Below are positions 1 to 7,026 of a DNA stretch of 18,640 nucleotides, piece after piece. The stretch spans positions 1 through 18,640 of the forward strand of contig CAYPEK010000087.1 in the NCBI GenBank assembly GCA_964409645.1, given 5' to 3'. The translations under genes and the position numbers were made by a program. The notes under the pieces are model-generated. The model worked only from the letters and a program-made list of their open reading frames with translations. It was not told the origin of the DNA and did no database searches. The stretch is from CAYPEK01 sp964409645. GTDB lineage: Bacteria; UBP15; UBA6099. Numbering within the stretch: position 1 is the stretch's first letter; each line of letters starts with the position of its first letter.

Positions 1-142
1 CGGGAGTGGACAGCCGCACGCGCGCAACCGCCTCGCCCGCCGCCGGCGCGTCGAACTTCTTTTCCGCCGGCGTCGTTTCCGCTTTCGCAACCGAACAAAA
101 AGCAACAATCAGACAAAATGTGACAAACAGTAACTTTTTCAC
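1..142 (-). CDS. Exported protein of unknown function, N-terminal fragment
   Basis: Only the first 47 codons are inside the window; the gene continues beyond base 1. Reading from a GTG at 142, the protein starts MKKLLFVTFCLIVAFCSVAKA, a textbook signal peptide: two lysines, a hydrophobic core and an AKA signal-peptidase I site. A proline/alanine/glutamate-rich stretch (ETTPAEKKFDAPAAGEA) follows, which looks like an early linker of a periplasmic or secreted protein. The cysteine in VAFC is preceded by Phe, so this is not a good lipobox. A GGACGGGG stretch about nine bases upstream could be the ribosome site, but it is weak. Function cannot be called. The gene diverges from the FAD oxidoreductase operon and shares its promoter region. 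Confidence 0.6.
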   Translation of the reverse strand, partial: MKKLLFVTFCLIVAFCSVAKAETTPAEKKFDAPAAGEAVARVRLSTP

Positions 143-189
143 CGCCTGATGCCCCGTCCAATAAAGATTTGTCGAATCAATCATTCCAA

Positions 190-216
190 ACCGGCGGCCC
201 GTCGCCGCCCGCCGGT
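190..216. other. Perfect 8-bp inverted repeat in the divergent intergenic region
   Basis: ACCGGCGG at 190-197 is matched exactly by CCGCCGGT at 209-216 with an 11-base loop. It lies just downstream of the minus-strand -10 box, so the minus-strand transcript would begin at or inside it. It could be a 5' stabilising stem-loop or an operator. In GC-rich DNA a chance palindrome cannot be excluded. Confidence 0.35.
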
Positions 217-222
217 CACCTT

Positions 223-252
223 ATTATAAGATTGACACTTATTTTATGTTAA
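223..252 (-). promoter_or_regulatory. Sigma-70-type promoter for the exported-protein gene
   Basis: On the minus strand there is TTAACA (252-247), an 18-base spacer and a perfect TATAAT (228-223). Transcription would begin near 216, about 75 bases before the GTG start. It overlaps the opposing promoter of the plus-strand operon, so the two probably compete or are co-regulated. Confidence 0.5.
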
Positions 253-260
253 GTTACTTT
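232..260 (+). promoter_or_regulatory. Sigma-70-type promoter for the FAD oxidoreductase operon
   Basis: A perfect TTGACA (232-237), a 17-base spacer and TACTTT (255-260, keeping the key first, second and last bases of the -10). The start would be near 267, giving a leader of about 95 bases before the ATG at 361. A start at 267 also argues against translation from the TTG at 274, which would have almost no leader. Confidence 0.45.
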
Positions 261-360
261 AAATCATTATCTTTTGGTGCTTTTTTTTGCGGCCGAGAAA
301 AAAGGAAGGAACAGCGCCGACGCGCGGTCCCCGCGACCGCACGGCGCCCGGTACGGCGAA

Positions 361-1926
361 ATGAGTCTCATCCCCGATTCGAAATTATCCGCACAGACCT
401 TAAAGAAACTCGAGGATATAGTCGGCGCATCCAACGTCAGCGTGAAAGAAACCGACCGCGCGGCGTACTCGCGCGACCTATGGCCGCAGGGCCAGATATG
501 GATGATGCACCTCGACATCCCGCACCCGCCGGACGCGGTCGTTTGGGTCGAGAGCGAGGAACAGATAATCGGGCTGCTCAAGCTCGCAAACGAAGAGAAG
601 TTCCCGGTGATCCCGTTCGCCGCGGGCTCCGGCGTTTGCGGCGGCGCGCTCCCGCTCGCGGGCGGCGTCGTCATGGACATCAAAAAGATGGCCCGCATAA
701 TCGAGATCAACGACAAGACGCTCACCGTCACCGCCGAAGCGGGCATCATCGGCCAGCACCTCGAAATGGAACTGAACCGCAAAGGATACACGATGGGACA
801 TTTCCCGTCGTCGATATACTGCTCCGCGCTCGGCGGCTACCTCGCGGCGCGCAGCGCGGGCCAACTCTCCGCGAAATACGGAAAGATCGAAGACATGGTG
901 ATGGGCATGAGAATTGTGTTGCCGGACGGCAGCAAGGCTCAGACAATTTCCTCGCCGCGATCGGCGGCCGGCCCGAACTGGGCGCAGGTAATCATCGGCT
1001 CCGAGGGCACGCTCGGCGTCATCACTCAGGCCACAATGCGCATATATCCCTATCCCGAGAGCAGACGCTACAGCAGCTTCATCTTCCACGGCGTGCACGA
1101 CGCACTCGAATCCATCCGCGAGATAATGCGCGCGGGGGTCGTCCCGGCGGCCGTCCGGCTCTACGACGAACTCGACACCATCCTCATCGGCTCGAAGAAA
1201 GAAGACTCCGTCGAAGCGCCCGTCCGCCTCGAAGAAGAGCACGAAAGCATCGTCAAGAAATTCATGCACGGCTTCTTCGACGCGTTCCAGAATATCATGC
1301 TCGGCGTTCCGAAGTTCTCCGGCAAGATGGCCGAAAAAGTCAAAGGCAAATGCCTGCTCGTACTCACGTTCGAGGGCACGCCGCGCATCACCGAAACAGA
1401 ACTCGCCGTCTCGATGGACATCTGCAAGAAGAACAACGGCGTGGACGCAGGCGAGGAGCCCGCGAAACGCTGGTGGGAAAACAGATACAACGTATCGTAC
1501 AACCAGTCACGCGTGTTCGACCGCGGCTCGTTCGTCGATACGATCGAGGTCTGCACAACGTGGGACAAAGTCGAGCAGCTCTATCACGACCTCCGCAAGG
1601 CCGTCTCGCAACGCGCGTTCATCATGGCCCACTTCTCGCACGCGTACATCCACGGCTGCTCGATTTACTTCAGCGTGGTCGGCCGCGGAAAAACAGAGGA
1701 AGACACGCTCAAACTCTACCGTGAGATATGGGACGGCGCGATGGAAGAAGCGCTCAAAGCGGGCGCAACAGTCACCCACCACCACGGCGTCGGCCTTCAC
1801 AAAGCCGAATATATGAAGCGCGAGCTCGGCCGCCTCGCGCCGCTCTACCAATCCGTCAAGGATGTAATAGACCCGAACAACATCCTCAACCCCGGCAAGA
1901 TGGGGCTGAGGCCGTTCAATAAATAA
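361..1926 (+). CDS. FAD-binding oxidoreductase, alkyl-DHAP-synthase-like (GlcD/AGPS superfamily)
   Basis: A 521-residue flavoprotein with an N-terminal FAD-binding_4 fold followed by a FAD-oxidase C-terminal domain. Visible landmarks: pyrophosphate loop PFAAGSGVCGGAL (85-97), SALGGYLAARSAG with IEDMVMGMRIVLPDG, AAVRLYDE (Arg266), HFSHAYIHGCSIYF (424-437) and THHHGVG (His473-475). The arginine in xxxRLxDx, the H-x-x-H-x-Y...IYF segment and the triple histidine are hallmarks of alkylglycerone-phosphate synthase (AGPS). That enzyme swaps the acyl group of acyl-DHAP for an alkyl chain in ether-lipid synthesis. GlcD/D-lactate dehydrogenases share the fold but usually lack HHHGVG. The iron-sulfur partner gene next door instead favours a true dehydrogenase. 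The start is ATG 361; an in-frame TTG at 274 would add an untypical 29-residue extension. It heads a three-gene operon. Family is sure; substrate is open. Confidence 0.85.
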   Translation: MSLIPDSKLSAQTLKKLEDIVGASNVSVKETDRAAYSRDLWPQGQIWMMHLDIPHPPDAVVWVESEEQIIGLLKLANEEKFPVIPFAAGSGVCGGALPLAGGVVMDIKKMARIIEINDKTLTVTAEAGIIGQHLEMELNRKGYTMGHFPSSIYCSALGGYLAARSAGQLSAKYGKIEDMVMGMRIVLPDGSKAQTISSPRSAAGPNWAQVIIGSEGTLGVITQATMRIYPYPESRRYSSFIFHGVHDALESIREIMRAGVVPAAVRLYDELDTILIGSKKEDSVEAPVRLEEEHESIVKKFMHGFFDAFQNIMLGVPKFSGKMAEKVKGKCLLVLTFEGTPRITETELAVSMDICKKNNGVDAGEEPAKRWWENRYNVSYNQSRVFDRGSFVDTIEVCTTWDKVEQLYHDLRKAVSQRAFIMAHFSHAYIHGCSIYFSVVGRGKTEEDTLKLYREIWDGAMEEALKAGATVTHHHGVGLHKAEYMKRELGRLAPLYQSVKDVIDPNNILNPGKMGLRPFNK

Positions 1927-1940
1927 CGGCAGGTGCCTCT

Positions 1941-3053
1941 GTGCTCGAAAAATTCAAACATGAAATATCGTACTGCACGTACTGCCCGAAGATGTGCCGG
2001 TTTTCGTGCCCGGTAACAAACGCGGAAGCGCGCGAGACGGTCACACCGACGACAAAACTCAATTTCATGTATCTCGCCGAGCGCGGCGCGACCGAACTCA
2101 CGCCCGAAATCGCCGAGATATTCTACCATTGCGCGGGCTGCCTCACTTGCCGTGCATATTGTAAGCACCGCATCAACGTGCCGGACATAATCGAAGCCGC
2201 GCGGCAGGCTGCCGTAGCGCGCGGTGTCCAGCCCGCGGTGCTCGACAGACACATCAAAACATTCGCGGAACACAAGAATCCCTACGGCGAACGCCTTCGC
2301 GCGAAGCTCGACGAACTCGGACAGCAGAACCGCCTCAACAAACAAGCATCGGTGCTCTACTTCGTGGGCTGCACAACGCTGTTCCACTTCGGCGACCTCG
2401 CCCTCTCGATAATCAAAGTGCTCGAAAAGAGCGGCGTCGATTTCGCGGTGCATGCGGGCGATTCGCTCTGCTGCGGAACACCCGCGTTGCTAAGTGGCGA
2501 CGTCACGGCATTCAAAGACACCGCACGCAAAAATGCGGAGCTGCTGAATAAATACGAAACCGTGATAACCGGCTGCCCGAGCTGCATGGCGACCATCAAA
2601 CTCAAATACGAAGAATACGGCATCTCGATCAAGCCGAAAATCTCACACGCCGTCGAGTTCGCGGCCGAACAAGTGAAATCCGGCCGCCTGCGCCTGAAAC
2701 CGGCGGGCACGGAAAAAGTGATGTATCACGACCCATGCCACCTCGCAAAATACTTCGGCGTGTTCGACCCGCCGAGGGAGCTGCTGAAGAAAATGTTCTT
2801 CCCGGACAACGTGCTGGAGTTCAGTTGGAACCGGGATAAGAACTACTGCTGCGGCGGCGGCGGACTGCTGCCGGTGACGATGCCCGGCGTGTCGCGCGAT
2901 ATAACGAATAAGCGACTCGAAGAGTTCCACGAGTCAAAGCCGGACATGCTCGCCACCGCCTGTCCGACTTGCGAGCGGACATTCCGCCGCGCGGACCGGG
3001 AACTCGCGGTGAAAGACGTGATTTCGCTCCTCGCGGAACGGCTTGAGGAGTGA
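1941..3053 (+). CDS. Iron-sulfur oxidoreductase with two CCG domains (GlcF/LutA/HdrD-like)
   Basis: A 370-residue electron-transfer protein. Two N-terminal [4Fe-4S] motifs are visible: Cys12-15-19-23 (slightly unusual C-x2-C-x3-C-x3-CP spacing) and Cys64-67-70-74 (standard C-x2-C-x2-C-x3-C). Two cysteine-rich CCG modules follow, each with an upstream Cys, a CCG (177-179 and 303-305) and a closing CxxC (GCPSC, ACPTC). This is the layout of GlcF, LutA and HdrD-type subunits, which pass electrons from a flavoprotein to a quinone or other carrier. No membrane segment is visible, so it would be cytoplasmic or peripheral. The GTG start at 1941 has AGGTG five bases upstream and lies 14 bases after the flavoprotein stop, so the two proteins are probably made together and form a complex. 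The electron acceptor is unknown. Confidence 0.88.
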   Translation: MLEKFKHEISYCTYCPKMCRFSCPVTNAEARETVTPTTKLNFMYLAERGATELTPEIAEIFYHCAGCLTCRAYCKHRINVPDIIEAARQAAVARGVQPAVLDRHIKTFAEHKNPYGERLRAKLDELGQQNRLNKQASVLYFVGCTTLFHFGDLALSIIKVLEKSGVDFAVHAGDSLCCGTPALLSGDVTAFKDTARKNAELLNKYETVITGCPSCMATIKLKYEEYGISIKPKISHAVEFAAEQVKSGRLRLKPAGTEKVMYHDPCHLAKYFGVFDPPRELLKKMFFPDNVLEFSWNRDKNYCCGGGGLLPVTMPGVSRDITNKRLEEFHESKPDMLATACPTCERTFRRADRELAVKDVISLLAERLEE

Positions 3054-3091
3054 CATCGACCATATCTATTGCACAACGGCAACATAGCGAA

Positions 3092-4036
3092 ATGGCCGAC
3101 AACTTTAAAACAAAGATCATCGTTAACCCGAAATCGGCAAACGGCCGCACGCTGAAACAGTGGCCCGAAATCGAAGCGACCATAAAAAAATACCTGCCGG
3201 AATTCGACCACGAGTTTACCAAAGGCCCGCGCGACGCGGCGAGAATCACCACCGAATCACTTAAAGCAGGATATGAGATGATCGTCTGTATCGGCGGCGA
3301 CGGCACGATCAATGAAACCGTTAACGGTTTTTTCGAGAACCGGCAACCGGTGCGCAAAAACGCCGTACTCGGCATACTTAACATGGGCACCGGCGGCGAT
3401 TTCCGTAAGACCGCGGGAATCCCGAAAGACTTCGAGGAAGGCGCGAAGCACCTCGCCGGGCGAGATACATTCACCTGTGACGTCGGGCATATTGTTTTAA
3501 AGTCGCTCGAAGAAAAAACAGAGGAACATTACTTCATCAACATAACCGATTTCGGAATGGGCGGCGACGTCGTACATCGCGTCAACCACTCGACAAAAAT
3601 CCTGCGCGGATTTCTCTCCTTCCTATGGGGTATGTTCAAATCCACGCTGAGATACAGGAACCAGACGGTCAGCCTTGAAATCGACGGCAAGCCGATCGGC
3701 GACCGCAAGATAATGAATGTATTCATTGCCAATGGGCAATACTGCGGAGGCGGCATGCGCATTGCGAAAAACGCGCGGCTCGACGACGGCGTATTCGACA
3801 TTGTCATAATGGGCAACATAGGCAAGATCGAATCAGTCAAATGGACACCGAAACTCTACCGCGGCGACATCGTCGAATTCACCGACAAAGTCGAATATTT
3901 CCACGCAAGGCAGGTGCGGGCAACATCCGATGAAAGAGTGCTCATCGACATGGACGGCGAGCAGCCGGGAATGCTTCCGATTACGCTCACGATTATCCCC
4001 GCTGCCATCCGCGTCAAAAAAGGCGCGCCTGAATAG
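3092..4036 (+). CDS. Diacylglycerol kinase family lipid kinase (YegS/BmrU/DgkB-like)
   Basis: A 314-residue protein with the DAGK catalytic fold: nucleotide-site start KIIVNPKSANGR (8-19), the GGDGT phosphate-binding motif (68-72) followed by INETVNGF, and the C-terminal DMDGEQPG segment that supplies catalytic residues in this family. It would phosphorylate a lipid alcohol such as diacylglycerol, or a related glycerolipid, on the inner membrane face. I chose ATG 3092 because family members begin a few residues before the KIIVNP strand. A GTG at 3050 overlaps the upstream stop but sits inside the GAGGAG that would be its own ribosome site. Third gene of the operon and next to a terminator. 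Its pairing with an AGPS-like flavoprotein suggests a glycerolipid pathway; the true lipid substrate is not visible. Confidence 0.87.
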   Translation: MADNFKTKIIVNPKSANGRTLKQWPEIEATIKKYLPEFDHEFTKGPRDAARITTESLKAGYEMIVCIGGDGTINETVNGFFENRQPVRKNAVLGILNMGTGGDFRKTAGIPKDFEEGAKHLAGRDTFTCDVGHIVLKSLEEKTEEHYFINITDFGMGGDVVHRVNHSTKILRGFLSFLWGMFKSTLRYRNQTVSLEIDGKPIGDRKIMNVFIANGQYCGGGMRIAKNARLDDGVFDIVIMGNIGKIESVKWTPKLYRGDIVEFTDKVEYFHARQVRATSDERVLIDMDGEQPGMLPITLTIIPAAIRVKKGAPE

Positions 4037-4083
4037 GCGTCGCATAAGTATCTGCCGGGAATTCAATTTAATACATAAAAAGA

Positions 4084-4110
4084 ACCCGCCGGATTGCGGC
4101 GGGTCCTTTT
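4084..4110. terminator. Bidirectional intrinsic terminator
   Basis: ACCCGCCG (4084-4091) pairs with CGGCGGGT (4097-4104) around a five-base loop. A T-rich tract follows on the plus strand (CCTTTTCTTCTTT), and the A-rich tract before it gives a T-run on the minus strand. It ends both the lipid-kinase operon and the convergent lipoprotein gene. Confidence 0.85.
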
Positions 4111-4134
4111 CTTCTTTCGACAATTGTGTTTTCG

Positions 4135-5406
4135 TCAGTGCCCGGCGCGCGCAAGATGTTCCGGAGTCAGCGCCTGCCAGTAAGTGAGATCCGGCGCGGT
4201 GTCGGCAAGCGACGTCGTGTAGTTGTCCGAACGCGCCCAGTAAGTCGATCCGTCCTTCGCCACATACACGGCCATGTTGCTGTTCTGCGCGCGTGTCGTC
4301 AGGTCCGGGAAGTACACTCCGAGACTTCCGTGGTTTGTATTAACTGTTATGATCGCCGCATTCAGCATCGACTGTGGATTGCCTTCCGCAATCAGGCATC
4401 CGGTCGGACTCGGTTCGGTGTCGAGCAAGTAATTCGTTAAAACTCCCAGATAATCGTACTCGATATATACGATCGGCCTGCCCCAGTTAATCTTGTCACC
4501 CGGAACACTTTCAAACGCAACTATACTGTCCGGGTAGATTCCCCAACCGGTAGGCGCCGTAATCGACGTCGCGTCTCCGCAGACAAACGGGGTCACAGTC
4601 GTTGTATCACCATCATCCGGCGTGCCTGTGTCACCCGAGGTCGTGTCGTCCGAGGTGTCGTCATCTGCAGGCGGATCGGGATCGACCACAACAACCTCTT
4701 TCACATATATCGTCACCTGCGCGGAAGTCAGCCACGTGAAGAGCGAGGCGGTCACCTGCGTGCCGCCGACCGTCGTCGCCGCGAATGTCGTTCCGCTTAC
4801 TGTCCCGACATCCGTCGTGGACAACTTCCACGTTACGTATTGTCCGATCTCCTCCTTGTACCCATCCTTGTAAGTCAGCATTGCGGAAAGCGCCGACGTT
4901 TCGCCTACATAAAGCTCCGCCGGGTTCGCCGCAACAACAAGTGACTCGAAGCCATTGTGTTCTATGAATTTGATTAAAAATTCAATTTTGAGCTTGAGCA
5001 GGTCCACATCGCCGCTGCAATCGTTGAGCTTTTCGTCTTTCATAAAATGCGTTCTGAGTTTATTTGCCGCCTGTTTGAATTGAGCCTTGAAATAGAATCT
5101 TTTCGCGTCGTCCATAACATTCAGCGCATTTCTTCGCTTCATATCCGGCCTGTGGCCTATGAACGCGCAGACAGGCGTGGTTTGGATGTCCCTCATAATG
5201 TCTTTGAACGAAATTTCGGCTTGCTGCGCCGGCGTTGTATTCTGCTGGTGGTGGCACGCCGCGGCCCTCTGGACAAGCTCGGGCGCCTTTGAAAGCTCAG
5301 CCGAAGACGTTGCAGGCGATTGTCTCCCGCCGCCTCCGCAACCGGTTATATATATTCCCGACAGCATCATTACAGTGAGGATGATTTTGTGATTTATGCT
5401 TTTCAT
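4135..5406 (-). CDS. Lipoprotein with bacterial Ig-like domain, unknown function
   Basis: A 423-residue surface or periplasmic lipoprotein. The start at 5406 is supported by GGGGAGGTGG six bases upstream; a longer frame from 5463 would bury the signal. The signal MKSINHKIILTVMMLSGIYITGC ends in a lipobox (ITGC, Cys23), then a GGGG tether. Residues ~35-150 are helical with several Cys and a Lys/Phe-rich segment (AKRFYFKAQFKQAANKLR) vaguely like FIMAH-type helical modules. Residues ~152-236 read as a Big_2-like Ig domain (LVVAANPAELYVGET ... VTWKLSTTDVGTV). An Asp/Thr linker (~238-272) leads to a C-terminal beta-rich domain with two Cys that may pair. A stand-alone gene; it shares the bidirectional terminator. 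No enzymatic motif was seen. Binding or adhesion is only a guess. Confidence 0.75.
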   Translation of the reverse strand: MKSINHKIILTVMMLSGIYITGCGGGGRQSPATSSAELSKAPELVQRAAACHHQQNTTPAQQAEISFKDIMRDIQTTPVCAFIGHRPDMKRRNALNVMDDAKRFYFKAQFKQAANKLRTHFMKDEKLNDCSGDVDLLKLKIEFLIKFIEHNGFESLVVAANPAELYVGETSALSAMLTYKDGYKEEIGQYVTWKLSTTDVGTVSGTTFAATTVGGTQVTASLFTWLTSAQVTIYVKEVVVVDPDPPADDDTSDDTTSGDTGTPDDGDTTTVTPFVCGDATSITAPTGWGIYPDSIVAFESVPGDKINWGRPIVYIEYDYLGVLTNYLLDTEPSPTGCLIAEGNPQSMLNAAIITVNTNHGSLGVYFPDLTTRAQNSNMAVYVAKDGSTYWARSDNYTTSLADTAPDLTYWQALTPEHLARAGH

Positions 5407-5646
5407 TTCTGCCACCTCCCCCTGTCTTTTCACTTTAAACATTTCCAATTTCAGGCCCTTCAAAACCGTTTTTTTTAAATGGAATAAATTATTTTGCCGT
5501 TAAACAACTATGATTTATTTCTCGTTTTAGAATGGAGGTTTTCGGGTATAATTAGCAAAAATAAAGAGCGCTGATCCCTTACCGCGGATACAACATTATC
5601 AAACAATACAATAAAAAAATATTCGCCGGATTTTTAAAAAACTCTT

Positions 5647-6015
5647 TTACTTCCTGCGCGATATCGCTATCTTGTCGAGCACGCTCTTGACCTGCGGCGC
5701 CAGACTCATGAAATGTCCTATCTTCGTGCAGGTTTCGAGCTCGTCGCACATCCCGCAGTTTTCTTTCTTCGCGGCCATCGCGCAGGCTCGTATCTCGCAC
5801 TCATAGCAATGTCCGCATTTGCGGCCGTCTTCAGTGCAGCCGTCGCACCAGACTTTGTCCGTGGTGACTTCAATGTTGTATTCCTTTGCCCAGTTCGCCG
5901 CGATCTCGGCTATCTTCGCCTCGTCGTTCGCTTTCGTGGCTATGTACGCCGGGCACTCCGTGCATATTAATCCGCAACATGCTATCAGCTTTTCTACAGG
6001 TCCGCTTTCCGACAT
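5647..6015 (-). CDS. Cysteine-rich DUF3795 protein
   Basis: A 122-residue protein with 13 cysteines. The N-terminal CCGLICTECPAY (Cys13, 14, 18, 21) followed by WCDGC, KCGHCYEC, RAC, NCGMC and ETC is the DUF3795 signature, probably a zinc- or iron-sulfur-binding small domain. Biochemical function is unknown in the family as far as I know. ATG 6015 is preferred over the adjacent GTG 6018 because GGAGG then lies six bases upstream. There is no signal peptide. It starts 45 bases after the phospholipase-like gene on the same strand and may be co-transcribed with it. No GC-rich terminator hairpin is visible after the stop. Confidence 0.8.
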   Translation of the reverse strand: MSESGPVEKLIACCGLICTECPAYIATKANDEAKIAEIAANWAKEYNIEVTTDKVWCDGCTEDGRKCGHCYECEIRACAMAAKKENCGMCDELETCTKIGHFMSLAPQVKSVLDKIAISRRK

Positions 6016-6060
6016 CACAAACCTCCCCAGTCAGTTTATATCGTTTATTACATCAATGTT

Positions 6061-6948
6061 TTAGTCCCAACCGCCGACTTTCTCAGCCCACCATCTCGAA
6101 CGCTTCTCGTATTTCCCCGGCGCCGCGGCCTGCACATCCCGATACGCCTCAGTCAGCGCCTTGTATTTCACGGAATTTTCCTTTTTCAGCTTTTCAAACA
6201 GCGCTTCGACAACCTCCGCCGTGTTGCGCAGACTCATGCTGAACGACACCTCGAACAGTTTCGGATCGTTCGCGCACGCCGTACTCTTCGGACTGTCCAC
6301 TCCGCTCTCACTGTGGCTGCGCGGCCCTTTGTCCACTATCGACTGGTACGCAAATAATTCAGGCAGATACTTTTCTCTGAAATCCGCGAACTTTGCATCG
6401 TTCACCATGCTGCCGAACGACGGGCCGGAGTCGCGCAGAAAATCGTCCACCGACTTCCCGGACGCCGCCACCTCGCCGCGAGGGCCGGCTTCGGTCGAGT
6501 AATATTTCCTCATCAGATGCACGTAATTTGTATGGGATGAAATATCCGTTAGCGCATGCGACGACCTGCCAAGTATCCTCAGCATCCACCTCAGCTTGTT
6601 CGGCGGAAACTTAGCGTCGTCCGCTACGCTCATAAGCAGATCGCGGTGATGCCGCCACGTGGCAAGTACTTCTTCGCTCGAATTCATCTCGTCGAAATGG
6701 TCGATATTCTTGTACCAGTAGCGCGCTACGGGAAACAGCGGATAGACTTTATACTGGAGCGCCTTCCAGCCGATCGCGGAGTAATAATCGGTGTTGAAGT
6801 TGTACCGGATGACAATATCCATTGCCTTTGGAGAAAGGTATTTGTCGAAAACCGAGTGCGCAGCATTGAAGTGGTATAATGTGTTCATCCCGAAAGCCCA
6901 GCCCCCGAAGTCAATTTCCCGGACATTTCTATAAAAATCCGGGTGCAA
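6061..6948 (-). CDS. Zinc-dependent phospholipase C / Het-C-like protein
   Basis: 295 residues from a TTG at 6948. Candidate zinc ligands follow the order seen in the zinc PLC/P1-nuclease/Het-C superfamily: Trp17, His26/His31 (YHFNAAH), Asp54 (NTDYY), His84-Phe-Asp86, and the core SSHALTDISSHTNYV with His131-x3-Asp135-x3-His139. The last motif resembles the ALHxLxDFxxHxN signature of Het-C and VWA7 proteins. Members hydrolyse phosphoesters such as phospholipid head groups; substrate here unknown. Relatives are usually secreted, with the Trp near the mature N-terminus, yet here only 16 residues precede it and none form a signal peptide. The upstream frame hits a stop nine codons back. Start is uncertain: TTG 6948 has no ribosome site; ATG 6888 would lose Trp17. 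Family call moderate, start weak. Confidence 0.65.
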   Translation of the reverse strand: MHPDFYRNVREIDFGGWAFGMNTLYHFNAAHSVFDKYLSPKAMDIVIRYNFNTDYYSAIGWKALQYKVYPLFPVARYWYKNIDHFDEMNSSEEVLATWRHHRDLLMSVADDAKFPPNKLRWMLRILGRSSHALTDISSHTNYVHLMRKYYSTEAGPRGEVAASGKSVDDFLRDSGPSFGSMVNDAKFADFREKYLPELFAYQSIVDKGPRSHSESGVDSPKSTACANDPKLFEVSFSMSLRNTAEVVEALFEKLKKENSVKYKALTEAYRDVQAAAPGKYEKRSRWWAEKVGGWD

Positions 6949-6962
6949 AAACCGCTTGCCAG

Positions 6963-6991
6963 AATATAACGGAATAACGCTGTAGTGTCAA
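6963..6991 (-). promoter_or_regulatory. Strong sigma-70-type promoter before the phospholipase-like gene
   Basis: On the minus strand: TTGACA (6991-6986), 17-base spacer, TATATT (6968-6963); eleven of twelve consensus positions match. Transcription should begin near 6956, only about eight bases before the TTG at 6948. Either the mRNA is nearly leaderless or translation begins at ATG 6888. Confidence 0.7.
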
Positions 6992-7026
6992 AAAAACCCT
7001 ATCGGCGGTCCGATACCCGTCGGACA

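Noticed and set aside
246..1724. Long frame of 492 codons overlapping the FAD oxidoreductase in another frame
   Set aside because: Arg/Pro/His-rich low-complexity product with no motif; a shadow created by GC-rich third positions of the real gene.
4622..4690. Apparent short repeats in the lipoprotein gene
   Set aside because: They encode an Asp/Thr-rich linker; low-complexity coding sequence rather than a DNA repeat or CRISPR.
5547..5552. TATAAT on the plus strand in the lipoprotein/DUF3795 intergenic region
   Set aside because: The -35 position is poor (GTTTTA) and no plus-strand gene follows. The rest of 5407-5646 shows only the lipoprotein ribosome site.
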